Shown: piece by piece, positions 41,011 through 49,993 of the stretch
Position numbering within the stretch: position 1 is the first letter of the stretch
Layout: every line of letters begins with the position of its first letter
Assembly: GCA_001664505.1 (NCBI GenBank)
Contig: CP011806.1
Span: forward strand, 564,841 to 628,840
Reading direction: 5' to 3'
Length of the DNA: 64,000 nucleotides
From: Acidobacteria bacterium Mor1
GTDB lineage: Bacteria > Acidobacteriota > Polarisedimenticolia > Polarisedimenticolales > Polarisedimenticolaceae
Position numbers and translations under genes: made by a program
Notes under the pieces: model-generated
What the model saw: the letters and a program-made list of their open reading frames with translations, nothing else
What the model was told of the DNA's origin: nothing
Database searches by the model: none

Positions 41011-41619
41011 TTACGGCGCCGACGGCGACGCGTTGTTGTCGTCGTCATCGTCGTCGGTGGCCAGCGCAATCACGGCGATGCTACCGGCGACGATACCGAT
41101 GATGCCGCCCGGCTTCTTGTACCAGGGCTTCACCGAGGTGGTGGCACCGGAAGAAGAGGACGAGGAGCCCGACGACGCGCTCTTGCTCGACGAAGACGAG
41201 GAAGAACTCGACGACTTGGCGGGCTTTTCATCGGCAGCCGCGCCCTGAACGAACAGGACGTCGGGCAGGCGATAGGACCCGGAGACACGCACCGGCAGCG
41301 GCGGGTTGGCCTGGACCTGCAAACGGGTGCCGTCGGGGGTGATCGCCTCGACGATGCGGTAACGCGGACCCGCCGGAACGTCGAGGGCGTATTCGCCGGC
41401 CGACGAGGAGGCGGAGCTCACGTAGTTCTTGCCGCTCGCAATGTCTTGCACCACGACCTTGAAGCCGGACGCGGGGTTGCCCGACGGATCGAGCAGGGTG
41501 CCCTGCAGGGAGGCCATCTCCTGGGCGCTGATCGGGGCAGCCGCGAAGACGAGACTCATCGCCATCACCAAGGCCACCGCACTCTTGCCGCCTCGACGGC
41601 TCATCCATGAACGATTCAT
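41011..41619 (-). CDS. Exported Ser-rich protein with regulatory-like sandwich domain and Asp-rich tail
   Basis: This 202-residue protein has a signal peptide ending PISAQE. A carboxypeptidase-regulatory-like domain (LQGTLLDPSGNPASGFKV and SAGEYALDVPAGPRYRIVE) covers about 35-125. A low-complexity run of about 30 Ser with a few Lys/Gly follows. Then come a transmembrane helix (PGGIIGIVAGSIAVIALA) and a tail with six consecutive Asp. The start at 41619 has GGGAG upstream; a TTG five codons earlier is possible. A near-consensus promoter lies at 41685-41714. The pal-like gene follows 50 bases later, so both are envelope proteins of one transcript. The function is unknown. Confidence 0.7.
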   Translation of the reverse strand: MNRSWMSRRGGKSAVALVMAMSLVFAAAPISAQEMASLQGTLLDPSGNPASGFKVVVQDIASGKNYVSSASSSAGEYALDVPAGPRYRIVEAITPDGTRLQVQANPPLPVRVSGSYRLPDVLFVQGAAADEKPAKSSSSSSSSSSKSASSGSSSSSSGATTSVKPWYKKPGGIIGIVAGSIAVIALATDDDDDDNNASPSAP

Positions 41620-41684
41620 GTGCTGATCTCCCAAAGGGATCTGTTGAAAATCTTGAGAATAGCTACGTGATTTCCAGCGAACTC

Positions 41685-41714
41685 ATTAGAGTGGTAAAGG
41701 TTAGGGAATGTCAA
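41685..41714 (-). promoter_or_regulatory. Near-consensus sigma-70 promoter of the Ser-rich/pal-like operon
   Basis: On the minus strand TTGACA (41709-41714) matches consensus fully and TCTAAT (41685-41690) matches 5 of 6, with an 18-base spacer. The expected leader is about 58 bases long. Confidence 0.75.
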
Positions 41715-41741
41715 GGCAGATTTCAAGTGAAGGGGACAGCG

Positions 41742-41760
41742 CAACGCACTTGTTGCGTTG
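41742..41760. promoter_or_regulatory. Inverted repeat upstream of the T6SS operon
   Basis: CAACGCA and TGCGTTG form perfect 7-base arms around a 5-base centre. It lies 27 bases beyond the -35 of the minus-strand promoter and 268 bases before tssA, so it could be an operator for either direction. Confidence 0.4.
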
Positions 41761-42028
41761 TGGTTTTCGAGGATTCGCGATTACAGTTTCGCCGCATCCG
41801 GAGAGGCGTTCGTACCACGTCCGAGTCCGGCGTCCTACGGGGCAAAAGTGAGTGCTCGTGTCTCATGTCGCTCCTTGTGTGATTAGATGGGGCGGTCCCG
41901 GATCGACGGCTCGAAACCTTGACCGCGAGAACTCGACCGATCACGTTAGGGGATAGCGGTAATTCCGCCGCTTTTCATTCGACGAAGATGATCGGAAGCG
42001 CGTTCAAACGCGGGAGGCAAGCCCCAGA

Positions 42029-43063
42029 ATGTCCGTGATCGATGTCGAAACGCTGCTGCAGCCCCTGGCCGACGACCAGCCCTGCGGCGAAGATCTGGAA
42101 TACGATCCTGTATTCGGTGACCTGGACCGGGCCGCCCAGGGGACGCCTGAGCGTCAAATGGGCGACGAGGTGGTCCCGGCCGAGCCGCCGGACTGGAAAG
42201 AGGTCAAGAAGCTCTCCCTGGACCTTCTGGGCCGCACGCGCGATCTGCGGGTCGCCACCCGGCTGGCCCGGGCCCTGGTGAATACCGACGGCCTACCCGG
42301 CTTGGCGTCGGGGCTGGAACTCCTGAACGGGCTTTGCGAGCGCCACTGGGAAAAGGTCCACCCGCAGCTCGATCCCGACGATGACAACGACCCCACCATG
42401 CGGGTCAACACCCTGGCCGAACTCGCCGACGTCAACGGGATGGTCGCCGATATCCGGCGGGCTCCGCTGGTCGAGTCCCGGGCGCTGGGCCGCTTCGGCC
42501 TGAACGACATCGAGATCGCCACCGGTCGCATTCCCGCCCCTGAAGGCGTGGAAAACTTGCCGGAAACGGCGTCGATTGACGCCGCTTTCCTTGACGGCGA
42601 TCTGGAGCGGCTCCAGGAGCTGTCGGAAGCCGCCGGCCGGGCGAGCGGTGCGGCCGATGGGGTCGACAGCTATCTGACCGGCCTGCTCGGCGCCAACTCT
42701 CCGGATCTGGCTGCGTTGGTGCAGGCGGCCAAGGGAGCCCAGAACGCTCTGGCCGAGCAACTGGCGCGCCGGGGCGTCGGCGAGGCCCCCGCCGCCGAGG
42801 GTGGGGCCGAGGGTGCCGGCGGAGCCGGCGCAGAGGCTGCCGCTGCGATCAGCGGAACGGTCAACACGCGGGAGGACGTCATCCGCGTGCTCGACAAGGC
42901 GATCGATTATTTTGCCCGTCATGAGCCGTCCAGTCCGGTGCCGTTGCTGTTGCGCCGGGCCAAACGGCTCGTCTCCAAGGACTTCCTCGAGATTCTCCGG
43001 GATATGGCACCCGATGGGGTGAACCAGGCCGAAGTGATCGCCGGGGCGGAGCGTGAGGAGTAA
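42029..43063 (+). CDS. tssA: T6SS protein TssA (ImpA N-terminal domain)
   Basis: This 344-residue cytoplasmic protein has an ImpA_N domain at its start: LLQPLADDQPCGEDLEYDP, a segment with WKEVKKLSLDLLGRTRDLRVA and CERHWEKVHPQLDPDDDNDP. The C-terminal half has an Ala/Gly/Glu-rich linker (about 255-285) and ends with VPLLLRRAKRLVSKDFLEILRDM, the TssA C-terminal motif. TssA guides baseplate assembly and sheath/tube priming. It is the first gene of the locus, with GGGAGG upstream. tssB follows after 84 bases. Confidence 0.9.
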   Translation: MSVIDVETLLQPLADDQPCGEDLEYDPVFGDLDRAAQGTPERQMGDEVVPAEPPDWKEVKKLSLDLLGRTRDLRVATRLARALVNTDGLPGLASGLELLNGLCERHWEKVHPQLDPDDDNDPTMRVNTLAELADVNGMVADIRRAPLVESRALGRFGLNDIEIATGRIPAPEGVENLPETASIDAAFLDGDLERLQELSEAAGRASGAADGVDSYLTGLLGANSPDLAALVQAAKGAQNALAEQLARRGVGEAPAAEGGAEGAGGAGAEAAAAISGTVNTREDVIRVLDKAIDYFARHEPSSPVPLLLRRAKRLVSKDFLEILRDMAPDGVNQAEVIAGAEREE

Positions 43064-43147
43064 GCGGGATGAAGCAAGTCTTATACGTGTCGCGTCGGCG
43101 GCCGCGGGCCACAGGCCGGGAGCCGTTCCGAAAAGAGGAGGTGTGCT

Positions 43148-43657
43148 GTGGCGAAGAGTAGCAGCCAGAAATTCATTGCCCGGAACCGGGCCCCGCGTGT
43201 GCAGATCGAGTACGACGTCGAGGTCTACGGCGCCGAGAAAAAGGTGCAGTTGCCCTTCGTCATGGGTGTGATGGCCGACCTTTCCGGCAAGCCCGAAGAG
43301 CCGCTGGCTCCCGTGGCCGACCGGAAATTCCTCGAGATCGACGTCGACAACTTCGACGACAGGCTCAAGGCGACCAAGCCCCGGGTGGCGTTCCAGGTTC
43401 CCAACACCCTGACCGGAGAGGGCAACCTGGCGGTGGATATCACCTTCGAGAGCATGGACGACTTCTCGCCGGCGGCGGTTGCCCGCAAGGTCGAGGGGCT
43501 CAACCAGCTGCTCCAGGCAAGGACCCAGCTCAAGAACCTGGTGACCTACATGGACGGCAAGACCGGTGCCGAGGAGTTGATCGCCAAGGCGCTTCAGGAC
43601 AACAACCTGATGCAGGCCCTGGGCTCGTCCGAGAACCCGGACAAGGCGGAGGAATAG
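43148..43657 (+). CDS. tssB: T6SS sheath small subunit TssB (VipA)
   Basis: This 169-residue protein forms the contractile sheath with TssC. Conserved features are RAPRVQIEYDVE, LPFVMGVMADLSG, LEIDVDNFDDRLKATKPRV and FESMDDFSPAAVARKV, with the C-terminal helix that ClpV and TssC contact. The start is GTG behind GAGGAG. tssC follows after 6 bases. Length is normal for the family. Confidence 0.95.
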   Translation: MAKSSSQKFIARNRAPRVQIEYDVEVYGAEKKVQLPFVMGVMADLSGKPEEPLAPVADRKFLEIDVDNFDDRLKATKPRVAFQVPNTLTGEGNLAVDITFESMDDFSPAAVARKVEGLNQLLQARTQLKNLVTYMDGKTGAEELIAKALQDNNLMQALGSSENPDKAEE

Positions 43658-43663
43658 TCGACG

Positions 43664-45157
43664 ATGGCTGAAGAACAGAAAGACGCCCAGGGTCAGGCAG
43701 CCGAGACTCTCGAGGTCAGCGAGTTTTCCTCGCTTCTGACCAAGGAGTTCAAGCCCAAGACCGACCGGGCCCAGAAAGAGGTCGAGAACGCGGTCCAGAC
43801 CCTGGCCGAGCAGGTGCTGGCCCACGCCAACATCGTTTCCGACGATGCGATCGCCACCATCGAGGCGATCGTGGCGGAGATCGACCGCAAGCTGACCGAG
43901 CAGGTCAACACGATCCTCCACCACGAGGATTTCCAGAAGCTCGAAGGTTCGTGGCGCGGACTGCACCACCTGGTGAACAACACCGAGACCGACGAGATGC
44001 TGAAGATCCGGGTGTACAACATCTCGAAGAAGGATCTGCACAAGACCCTCAAGAAGTTCAAGGGTACGGCCTGGGATCAGAGCCCGGTCTTCAAGAAGAT
44101 CTACGAGGAAGAGTACGGTCAGTTCGGCGGAGAGCCCTACGGCTGTCTGGTGGGCGACTACTACTTCGATCACAGCCCCCAGGACGTCGAGCTCCTGAGC
44201 GGCATGGCCCAGGTTTCGGCCGCGGGTCATACCCCCTTCATCGCGGCCACCTCACCGACGGTGATGCAGATGGACTCCTGGCAGGAGCTGGCCAACCCCC
44301 GCGACCTGACCAAGATCTTCGGCACGCCGGAGTACGCCGCGTGGCGTTCCCTGCGCGAGTCCGAGGACTCCCGCTACATCGGTCTGGCGATGCCGCGCTT
44401 CCTGGCCCGGCTGCCCTACGGTGCCAAGACCGACCCGGTCGAGGAGTTCGACTTCGAGGAAGATGTCGAGGGCGCAGATCACCAGAAGTACACCTGGGCC
44501 AACGCGGCCTACGCCATGGCGGTCAACATCAACCGCTCGTTCAAGATGTACGGCTGGTGCTCGCGGATTCGCGGGATCGAGTCCGGCGGTGCCGTCGAGG
44601 GATTGCCGACCCACACCTTCCCCACCGACGACGGCGGGGTGGACATGAAGTGCCCGACCGAGATCGCCATCAGCGACCGCCGCGAGGCGGAGCTGGCGAA
44701 GAACGGCTTCATGCCGCTGATCCACAAGAAGAACTCGGACTTCGCCGCCTTCATCGGTGCCCAGTCGCTGCAGAAGCCGGCGGAGTACGACGACGCCGAT
44801 GCCACGGCGAATGCCAACCTGGCCGCGCGGCTGCCGTACCTGTTTGCCACCTGCCGTTTCGCTCACTACCTGAAGTGCATCGTCCGCGACAAGGTCGGTT
44901 CCTTCAAGGAGCGTGAAGACGTTCAGAAGTGGCTGCAGAACTGGGTGATGAACTACGTCGACGGCGATCCGGCGCACTCGAGCGAAGAGACCAAGGCGCG
45001 CAAGCCCCTGGCGGCCGCCGAAGTCGTCGTCGAAGAGGATCCGAGCAACCCGGGCTACTACAGCTCGAAGTTCTTCCTCAGACCGCACTATCAACTCGAA
45101 GGACTGACGGTGTCGCTGCGACTGGTGTCGAAGCTCCCGTCGGCCAAGGCCGGCTAG
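43664..45157 (+). CDS. tssC: T6SS sheath large subunit TssC (VipB)
   Basis: This 497-residue sheath protein includes the typical LEGSWRGLHHLVNNTETDEMLKIRVYN split over about 88-115, EEYGQFGGEPYGCLVGDYYFDH, and MPRFLARLPYGAKTDPVEEFDFEE. The C-terminal sheath domain has FLRPHYQLEGLTVSLRLVS. These are strongly conserved from Proteobacteria outward. TssC wraps around the Hcp tube and contracts to fire it. The ribosome site GGAGG is 11 bases upstream. Confidence 0.97.
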   Translation: MAEEQKDAQGQAAETLEVSEFSSLLTKEFKPKTDRAQKEVENAVQTLAEQVLAHANIVSDDAIATIEAIVAEIDRKLTEQVNTILHHEDFQKLEGSWRGLHHLVNNTETDEMLKIRVYNISKKDLHKTLKKFKGTAWDQSPVFKKIYEEEYGQFGGEPYGCLVGDYYFDHSPQDVELLSGMAQVSAAGHTPFIAATSPTVMQMDSWQELANPRDLTKIFGTPEYAAWRSLRESEDSRYIGLAMPRFLARLPYGAKTDPVEEFDFEEDVEGADHQKYTWANAAYAMAVNINRSFKMYGWCSRIRGIESGGAVEGLPTHTFPTDDGGVDMKCPTEIAISDRREAELAKNGFMPLIHKKNSDFAAFIGAQSLQKPAEYDDADATANANLAARLPYLFATCRFAHYLKCIVRDKVGSFKEREDVQKWLQNWVMNYVDGDPAHSSEETKARKPLAAAEVVVEEDPSNPGYYSSKFFLRPHYQLEGLTVSLRLVSKLPSAKAG

Positions 45158-45217
45158 ACAGAGCCAAGTATTTCCTTTTTCCCGGTCGTTGAGTGGACAC
45201 AATAAGGAGTGACGTCC

Positions 45218-45700
45218 ATGGCTGTTGACATGTTCCTGAAGTTGGGGGACATCAAGGGGGAATCCCGCGACAAGTCCCACAAGGATGAGATTGATCTGCT
45301 GGCCTGGAGCTGGGGCATGAGCCAATCCGGCACCATGCATTCCGGCGGAGGCGGCGGCGCCGGCAAGGTGAGCATCCAGGACATCGCCTGCACGAAGTGG
45401 GTCGACAAGTCCTCGGCGAACCTGCTGTCTGCCTGCAGCACCGGCAAGCACTACCCCGAGGCGGTGCTGACCGTGCGCAAGGCGGGTGAGAACCCGATCG
45501 AATACATCAAGGTGACCATGGCCAACGTGCTCGTCTCGAGCGTGCAGGCCGCGGGCGGCGGCGGCGACGACAAGGTCTCCGAAACCGTGACCCTGAACTT
45601 CGAGAAGGTCAAGATGGAGTATGCCCCGCAGAAGGATGACGGTAGCGCCGACGCTGCCGTGACCTACGGCTGGAACATCTCCGAAAACTCTGCCTGGTAG
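45218..45700 (+). CDS. hcp: T6SS tube protein Hcp (TssD)
   Basis: This 160-residue protein forms hexameric rings of the inner tube and can carry small effectors. Landmarks are VDMFLKLGDIKGESRDKSHKDEIDLLAWSWG near the start, then CTKWVDKSSANLLSAC and GWNISENSAW at the end. The ATG at 45218 has AAGGAG 8 bases upstream; an earlier in-frame GTG overlaps that site and is unlikely. There is one copy in the window. Confidence 0.95.
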   Translation: MAVDMFLKLGDIKGESRDKSHKDEIDLLAWSWGMSQSGTMHSGGGGGAGKVSIQDIACTKWVDKSSANLLSACSTGKHYPEAVLTVRKAGENPIEYIKVTMANVLVSSVQAAGGGGDDKVSETVTLNFEKVKMEYAPQKDDGSADAAVTYGWNISENSAW

Positions 45701-45774
45701 TTCGCGACTTCTCAATCGGTACCGGGCCGTGATCGCGGCCCGGTACCGCCCCATGTTTCGTTCCGAGGAGTCTC

Positions 45775-46602
45775 ATGCTGGCAGACGAGAAGCTTCGCGA
45801 GGGTAACCTCGACGGGGCCCTGGCCGCGTTGAAGGACGAGGTTCGAAAGAACCCGGCCAATTCCAAGTATCGCGTCTTCCTGTTCCAGCTTCAGTCGGTG
45901 CTGGGGGACTGGGAGCGGGCGATGACCCAGCTCAAGGTGCTGGGAGACCTGGACGCGGACACCTTGACCATGGTCCAGATGTACCGCGAGGCCCTCAAGT
46001 GCGAGGCGCTCCGTGCGGAGATCTTCGCGGGCAAGCGTTCTCCGTTGATCTTCGGTGAACCCGAGGAATGGATCGCCTGGATGATCCAGGCGCTTCAGGC
46101 CGATGGCGAGGGGCGCCCCGAACAGGCCGCCGAGCTGCGGTCCAAGGCTCTGGAACAGGCGCCGGCGACCTCGGGTCAGATCGGCGACCATGCATTCGAG
46201 TGGATTGCCGATGCCGACTCTCGCCTCGGGCCCTTGCTCGAGGTAGTGATCTTCGGCCGCTACTACTGGGTGCCGTTCCATCGAATCCGTGAGATTCAGA
46301 TCGAGGAGCCCGCAGATCTGCGGGACTTCGTCTGGACGCCGGCGATGTTCACCTGGGCCAACGCAGGCGAGGCCGTCGGGCTGATACCGACCCGTTATCC
46401 CGGATCGGAGCAGTCGAGCGACGGTGCCGTGCGGTTGGCCCGGCGTACCGAATGGGTCGAGCAGGGCGCGGACACCTATCACGGGTTGGGACAGCGCATG
46501 TTCGCCACCGACGGGGGAGACCATCCGCTGTTGGAGACCCGGGTCGTGCGCCTGGACGTCGAAGCAGAGGCCGCGGCAGGTTCCGAAACCACGGAGTCCT
46601 GA
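45775..46602 (+). CDS. tagJ: T6SS accessory protein TagJ (ImpE family)
   Basis: This 275-residue cytoplasmic protein has TPR-like N-terminal helices (EGNLDGALAALKDEVRKNPANSKYRVFLFQL). Its ImpE C-terminal domain includes FEWIADADSRLGPLLEVV, GRYYWVPFHRIREIQIEEP and RDFVWTPAMFTWANAGE. TagJ binds the N-terminal helix of TssB and assists sheath disassembly with ClpV in some subtypes. Its place between hcp and tssE fits such loci. The gap to tssE is 3 bases. Confidence 0.9.
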   Translation: MLADEKLREGNLDGALAALKDEVRKNPANSKYRVFLFQLQSVLGDWERAMTQLKVLGDLDADTLTMVQMYREALKCEALRAEIFAGKRSPLIFGEPEEWIAWMIQALQADGEGRPEQAAELRSKALEQAPATSGQIGDHAFEWIADADSRLGPLLEVVIFGRYYWVPFHRIREIQIEEPADLRDFVWTPAMFTWANAGEAVGLIPTRYPGSEQSSDGAVRLARRTEWVEQGADTYHGLGQRMFATDGGDHPLLETRVVRLDVEAEAAAGSETTES

Positions 46603-46605
46603 TCC

Positions 46606-47118
46606 ATGGCCCGTGCTCGCGTGCTCAAGGGGGACCGGCTCCAGCCGTCGTTGCTCGACCGGCTGACCGACGATGCCCCGGAGACCAAGAGCGAACCCCG
46701 GGAACGTCAGCTTCTGACCGCGCAGAAACTGCGCCGCGCGGTGCTGCGCGACCTCTCCTGGCTACTCAATACCGACAGCCTGCAGGCGGACGTCGATCTC
46801 GATGACTATCCCGAGGTCGGCGGGTCGGTGTTGAACTTCGGCATGCGGGATCTCTCGGGAGTCACCGCCGCGGACATCGACGCCAAGGGCCTGGAGAAAC
46901 GCATTCGGCAGGTCATCCGCGATTTTGAACCCCGTCTGGACCGGAGTTCGGTCAAGGTGCGGGTCGTGACGCGCGAGGGGACCTACAACAAGAACGCCGT
47001 CGGGTTCGAGATCGAAGCCTTGCTGTGGGGCGATCCCGCGCCCAGCGAGCTGCTGTTGCGGACCGACGTCGATCTCGAGAGCGGCAACGTCACCATCGAG
47101 GAACAGAGCGCTACATGA
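46606..47118 (+). CDS. tssE: T6SS baseplate protein TssE (gp25-like)
   Basis: This 170-residue baseplate subunit is related to phage T4 gp25 and nucleates the sheath. Family features are the N-terminal SLLDRLTD, then LRRAVLRDLSWLLNT with the conserved Arg, and YPEVGGSVLNFGMRDLSG. FEIEALLWGDP is near the end. The stop overlaps the tssF start by 4 bases (ATGA). Confidence 0.93.
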   Translation: MARARVLKGDRLQPSLLDRLTDDAPETKSEPRERQLLTAQKLRRAVLRDLSWLLNTDSLQADVDLDDYPEVGGSVLNFGMRDLSGVTAADIDAKGLEKRIRQVIRDFEPRLDRSSVKVRVVTREGTYNKNAVGFEIEALLWGDPAPSELLLRTDVDLESGNVTIEEQSAT

Positions 47119-48992
47119 ACCCCCGCCTGCTCAAGTACTACAACCGCGAGCTGCAGCACCTGCGCGAAATGGGCGCGGAGTTCGCGAAGGAGTACCCCAA
47201 GGTCGCGGGCCGGCTGAGCCTCGAGGAGTTCGAGTGCGCCGACCCCTATGTCGAGCGTCTGCTCGAGGGGTTCGGTTTCCTGGCGGCCCGGATCCAGCTC
47301 AAACTGGATGCGGAGTTTCCCCAGTTCACCCAGCACCTGCTGGAGATGGTCTACCCGGACTATCTCAGTCCGACCCCGTCGATGACCGTGGTTCAGCTCA
47401 ATCCCGATCCCAGCGAGGGCTCGCTGGCCGAGGGCTTCGAGGTTCCCCGGGGCACCATGCTGCGCAGCCAGCTGGGCAAGGGAGAGCAGACTGCCTGCGA
47501 TTTCCGCACGGCCCATGACGTGACCCTCTGGCCGGTGACCCTGGACGAGGTGCGGTACTTCACCTACTCGGGGGATATCGCCAGTCTCGACGTACCCGGC
47601 AAGCAGCGGGCCAAGTCGGGCATCCGGTTCCGCCTCAAGACCACCGGCGGCCTGAGTTTCGACAAGCTGGCGCTCGACCGGCTGACGCTCTACCTGCGCG
47701 GGATCGACGAACTGCCGATGCAGATCTACGAGCGCCTGTTCGCCAACCGCGTGGCGATGCTTGCGGTGCCGCCGAAGACCCCGGCAGCCTGGCATGAGGT
47801 GATCGAAGGACCGGGTATCGCCCAGGTCGGGTTCGATGACGAACAGTCCCTGCTGCCCGGCGGGCCGCGCTCGTTTCACGGGCACCGCCTGGTGCACGAG
47901 TACTTCGCCTTTCCCCAGCGGTTCATGTTCGTCGAACTGTGCGGCCTCGCTCCGGCGGTCCGCCGCTGCACCGGCGACACCCTGGATGTGGTCGTGCTGC
48001 TGGATCGCAACGACTCGTTCCTCGAGAACGCCATCGACGCCTCGCAGTTCTCGTTGTTCTGCAGTCCTGCGGTCAACCTGTTCGAGAAACGTTGCGACCG
48101 GATCCATCTGTCCGAGAGGCAGAACGACTATCACGTGGTTCCCGACCGGACCCGGGCGCTGGACTACGAGGTCTACCGAATCGAGGAGGTCACGGGGTAC
48201 GGCGCGGGCAGCGAGGCCCGGCAGGATTTCCTCCCGTTCTATTCCGCCGACGCCTTGAGCGGACTCGACGAGAGGCACGCGTACTACGCCGTCCAGCGAG
48301 AGCCGAGGGTGGTCTCGAGCAAGCAGCGGCGCCACGGCGCCCGCTCCGGCTATCTGGGAAGCGAGGTGTTCGTCTCGCTGGTCGACGGCAAGCAGGCACC
48401 CTATCGCAGCGACCTCAAACAGCTCGCCGTGACCGCGCTCTGCTCCAACCGGGATCTGCCGCTGTTGATGACGACCGGGAGGGGACGCACCGATTTCACC
48501 CTGGACTCGGGAGCCCCGGTGGAGTCGATTCGCTGCGTGTCGGGTCCGACGAAGCCGCGCCCCTCGTGGGTCGAGGGGGACGTCACCTGGCGGTTGATCA
48601 GCCATCTCTCGCTGAACTATCTGTCGATGGTCGAGCGCGAGCCCGAGGCCAACGCCAAGGCGGTCCGCGAGTTGCTCAGCCTGTACGGCGAGGTCAGCGA
48701 AGCCACGACCCGCAAGCAGATCGAAGGGGTGATCTCCCTCCAGTCCAGCGGTGTCGTGCGGCGCATGCCCGTTCCCGGACCGCTCTCCTTCGGGCGGGGC
48801 CTCGGGATCGATCTGACCCTCGATGAATCCGCGTTCGAGGGGACCGGCGTGTTCCTCCTGGGCGCGGTGCTCGAGCAGTTCTTCGCCCGCTACGTGTCTC
48901 TCAACAGCTTTACCGAGACCACGATTCGCTCGCGGGATCGCGGTGAGGTGATGCGATGGCCGGTGCGGTCCGGCCGGCGGCACCTGCTGTGA
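47115..48992 (+). CDS. tssF: T6SS baseplate protein TssF
   Basis: This 625-residue baseplate wedge protein begins with the conserved NPRLLKYYNRELQHLREMGAEFAKEYPKVAGRL split over residues 2-34 and has DPYVERLLEGFGFLAARIQLKLDAEFP. Later landmarks are MLFANRV-like LFANRVAMLAV and the C-terminal GRGLGIDLTLDESAFEGTGVFLLGAVLEQFFARYVSLNSFTE region. With TssG, TssK and TssE it forms the baseplate. The start is the ATG that overlaps the tssE stop. It overlaps tssG by 37 bases. Confidence 0.95.
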   Translation: MNPRLLKYYNRELQHLREMGAEFAKEYPKVAGRLSLEEFECADPYVERLLEGFGFLAARIQLKLDAEFPQFTQHLLEMVYPDYLSPTPSMTVVQLNPDPSEGSLAEGFEVPRGTMLRSQLGKGEQTACDFRTAHDVTLWPVTLDEVRYFTYSGDIASLDVPGKQRAKSGIRFRLKTTGGLSFDKLALDRLTLYLRGIDELPMQIYERLFANRVAMLAVPPKTPAAWHEVIEGPGIAQVGFDDEQSLLPGGPRSFHGHRLVHEYFAFPQRFMFVELCGLAPAVRRCTGDTLDVVVLLDRNDSFLENAIDASQFSLFCSPAVNLFEKRCDRIHLSERQNDYHVVPDRTRALDYEVYRIEEVTGYGAGSEARQDFLPFYSADALSGLDERHAYYAVQREPRVVSSKQRRHGARSGYLGSEVFVSLVDGKQAPYRSDLKQLAVTALCSNRDLPLLMTTGRGRTDFTLDSGAPVESIRCVSGPTKPRPSWVEGDVTWRLISHLSLNYLSMVEREPEANAKAVRELLSLYGEVSEATTRKQIEGVISLQSSGVVRRMPVPGPLSFGRGLGIDLTLDESAFEGTGVFLLGAVLEQFFARYVSLNSFTETTIRSRDRGEVMRWPVRSGRRHLL

Positions 48993-49993
48993 GCCGCATG
49001 GAGCAGCTGGAGCGCGAGCCATGGGCGTTCGACTTCTATCGAGCGATGCGCCTGTTGGAGTGTTCGTTCTCCGACCGTCCCCGTCTCGGCCAGGCCTTCC
49101 GGGCCTCCGATGAGCCGGTGCGCCTGGGCCAGGAGCCTTCGATGGCCTTCGCGCCGTCGACCCTGTCCGAATACAGGAGAGGCCTCCAGGGAGAGCCGGA
49201 TCGCATGGCGGTGCTGTTCTTCGGGCTGTTCGGACCCAACGGACCGCTTCCGCTGCATCTGACCGAGTACGCCCGGGACCGGATCCGGAACTCCGACGAT
49301 CCGACCTTCGCCCGGTTCGTCGATGTGTTTCATCACCGCCTGCTGTCGCTCTTTTACCGCGCCTGGGCTAACGGTCGCCCGGAGGTCTGGTTCGACCGCG
49401 CCGACGGGGATCGCTTCTCGGTCTATTGCGGGTCGCTCCTCGGCCTCGGCACGCCGGGGGTTCGCGGCCGGGATGCGATGCCCGACGTCGCGAAGCAGCA
49501 CTACGCCGGACATCTGGGCCGGGCCACCCGAACCGCCGAGGGGTTGGAGTCGATCCTCGCCGACTATTTCAAGCGCTCGGTGCGGCTCGAGAGTTTCGTC
49601 GGTCAGTGGGTGATGCTTCCCGAGCAGAGCCGCTGGAAGCTGGGCCACAGCCCCGAGACCGGAGCGCTGGGCCAATCGATCGCCGTGGGACGCCGGATCT
49701 GGGACTGTCAGCAAAAATTCCGCATCGTCGTCGGGCCGCTGGACCTGGAGTCCTATCGAGGGCTGCTGCCGGGGGGCAGGGAGTTGCCCCAACTGGTGGC
49801 GGTTGTTCGGAACTACGTCGGCGACGAACTCGAATGGGACGTGCGCCTGATTCTGCGGCGCGATGAGGTGCCGGGCATGCGGCTCGGGCACCGTGGGCGA
49901 TTGGGTTGGTCGACCTGGATCCAGAGCGGTCAGGCCGGCCGGGACGCCGACGAGCTTGTGTTGAATCCGTTGTCGAAGGAGGCCGGGAGATGA
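48956..49993 (+). CDS. tssG: T6SS baseplate protein TssG
   Basis: This 345-residue protein partners TssF. It contains WAFDFYRAMRLLEC, VRLGQEPSMAFAPS, a central FFGLFGPNGPLPLHLTEY and DVFHHRLLSLFYRAW, all TssG hallmarks, followed by YCGSLLGLGTP. The ATG at 48956 lies within the end of tssF, and an internal ATG at about residue 15 is also possible. The stop overlaps the clpV start by 4 bases. Confidence 0.93.
   Translation: MAGAVRPAAPAVSRMEQLEREPWAFDFYRAMRLLECSFSDRPRLGQAFRASDEPVRLGQEPSMAFAPSTLSEYRRGLQGEPDRMAVLFFGLFGPNGPLPLHLTEYARDRIRNSDDPTFARFVDVFHHRLLSLFYRAWANGRPEVWFDRADGDRFSVYCGSLLGLGTPGVRGRDAMPDVAKQHYAGHLGRATRTAEGLESILADYFKRSVRLESFVGQWVMLPEQSRWKLGHSPETGALGQSIAVGRRIWDCQQKFRIVVGPLDLESYRGLLPGGRELPQLVAVVRNYVGDELEWDVRLILRRDEVPGMRLGHRGRLGWSTWIQSGQAGRDADELVLNPLSKEAGR

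Larger units (their letters stand above)
41620..42028. other. Divergent intergenic region before tssA
   Basis: These 409 bases have no convincing gene and are A/T-richer than the flanks. They contain the minus-strand promoter and the inverted repeat listed separately. On the plus strand TTGACC at 41919 has no good -10 at usual spacing, and no -24/-12 (sigma-54) element was seen, so the T6SS promoter is not located. Confidence 0.6.
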
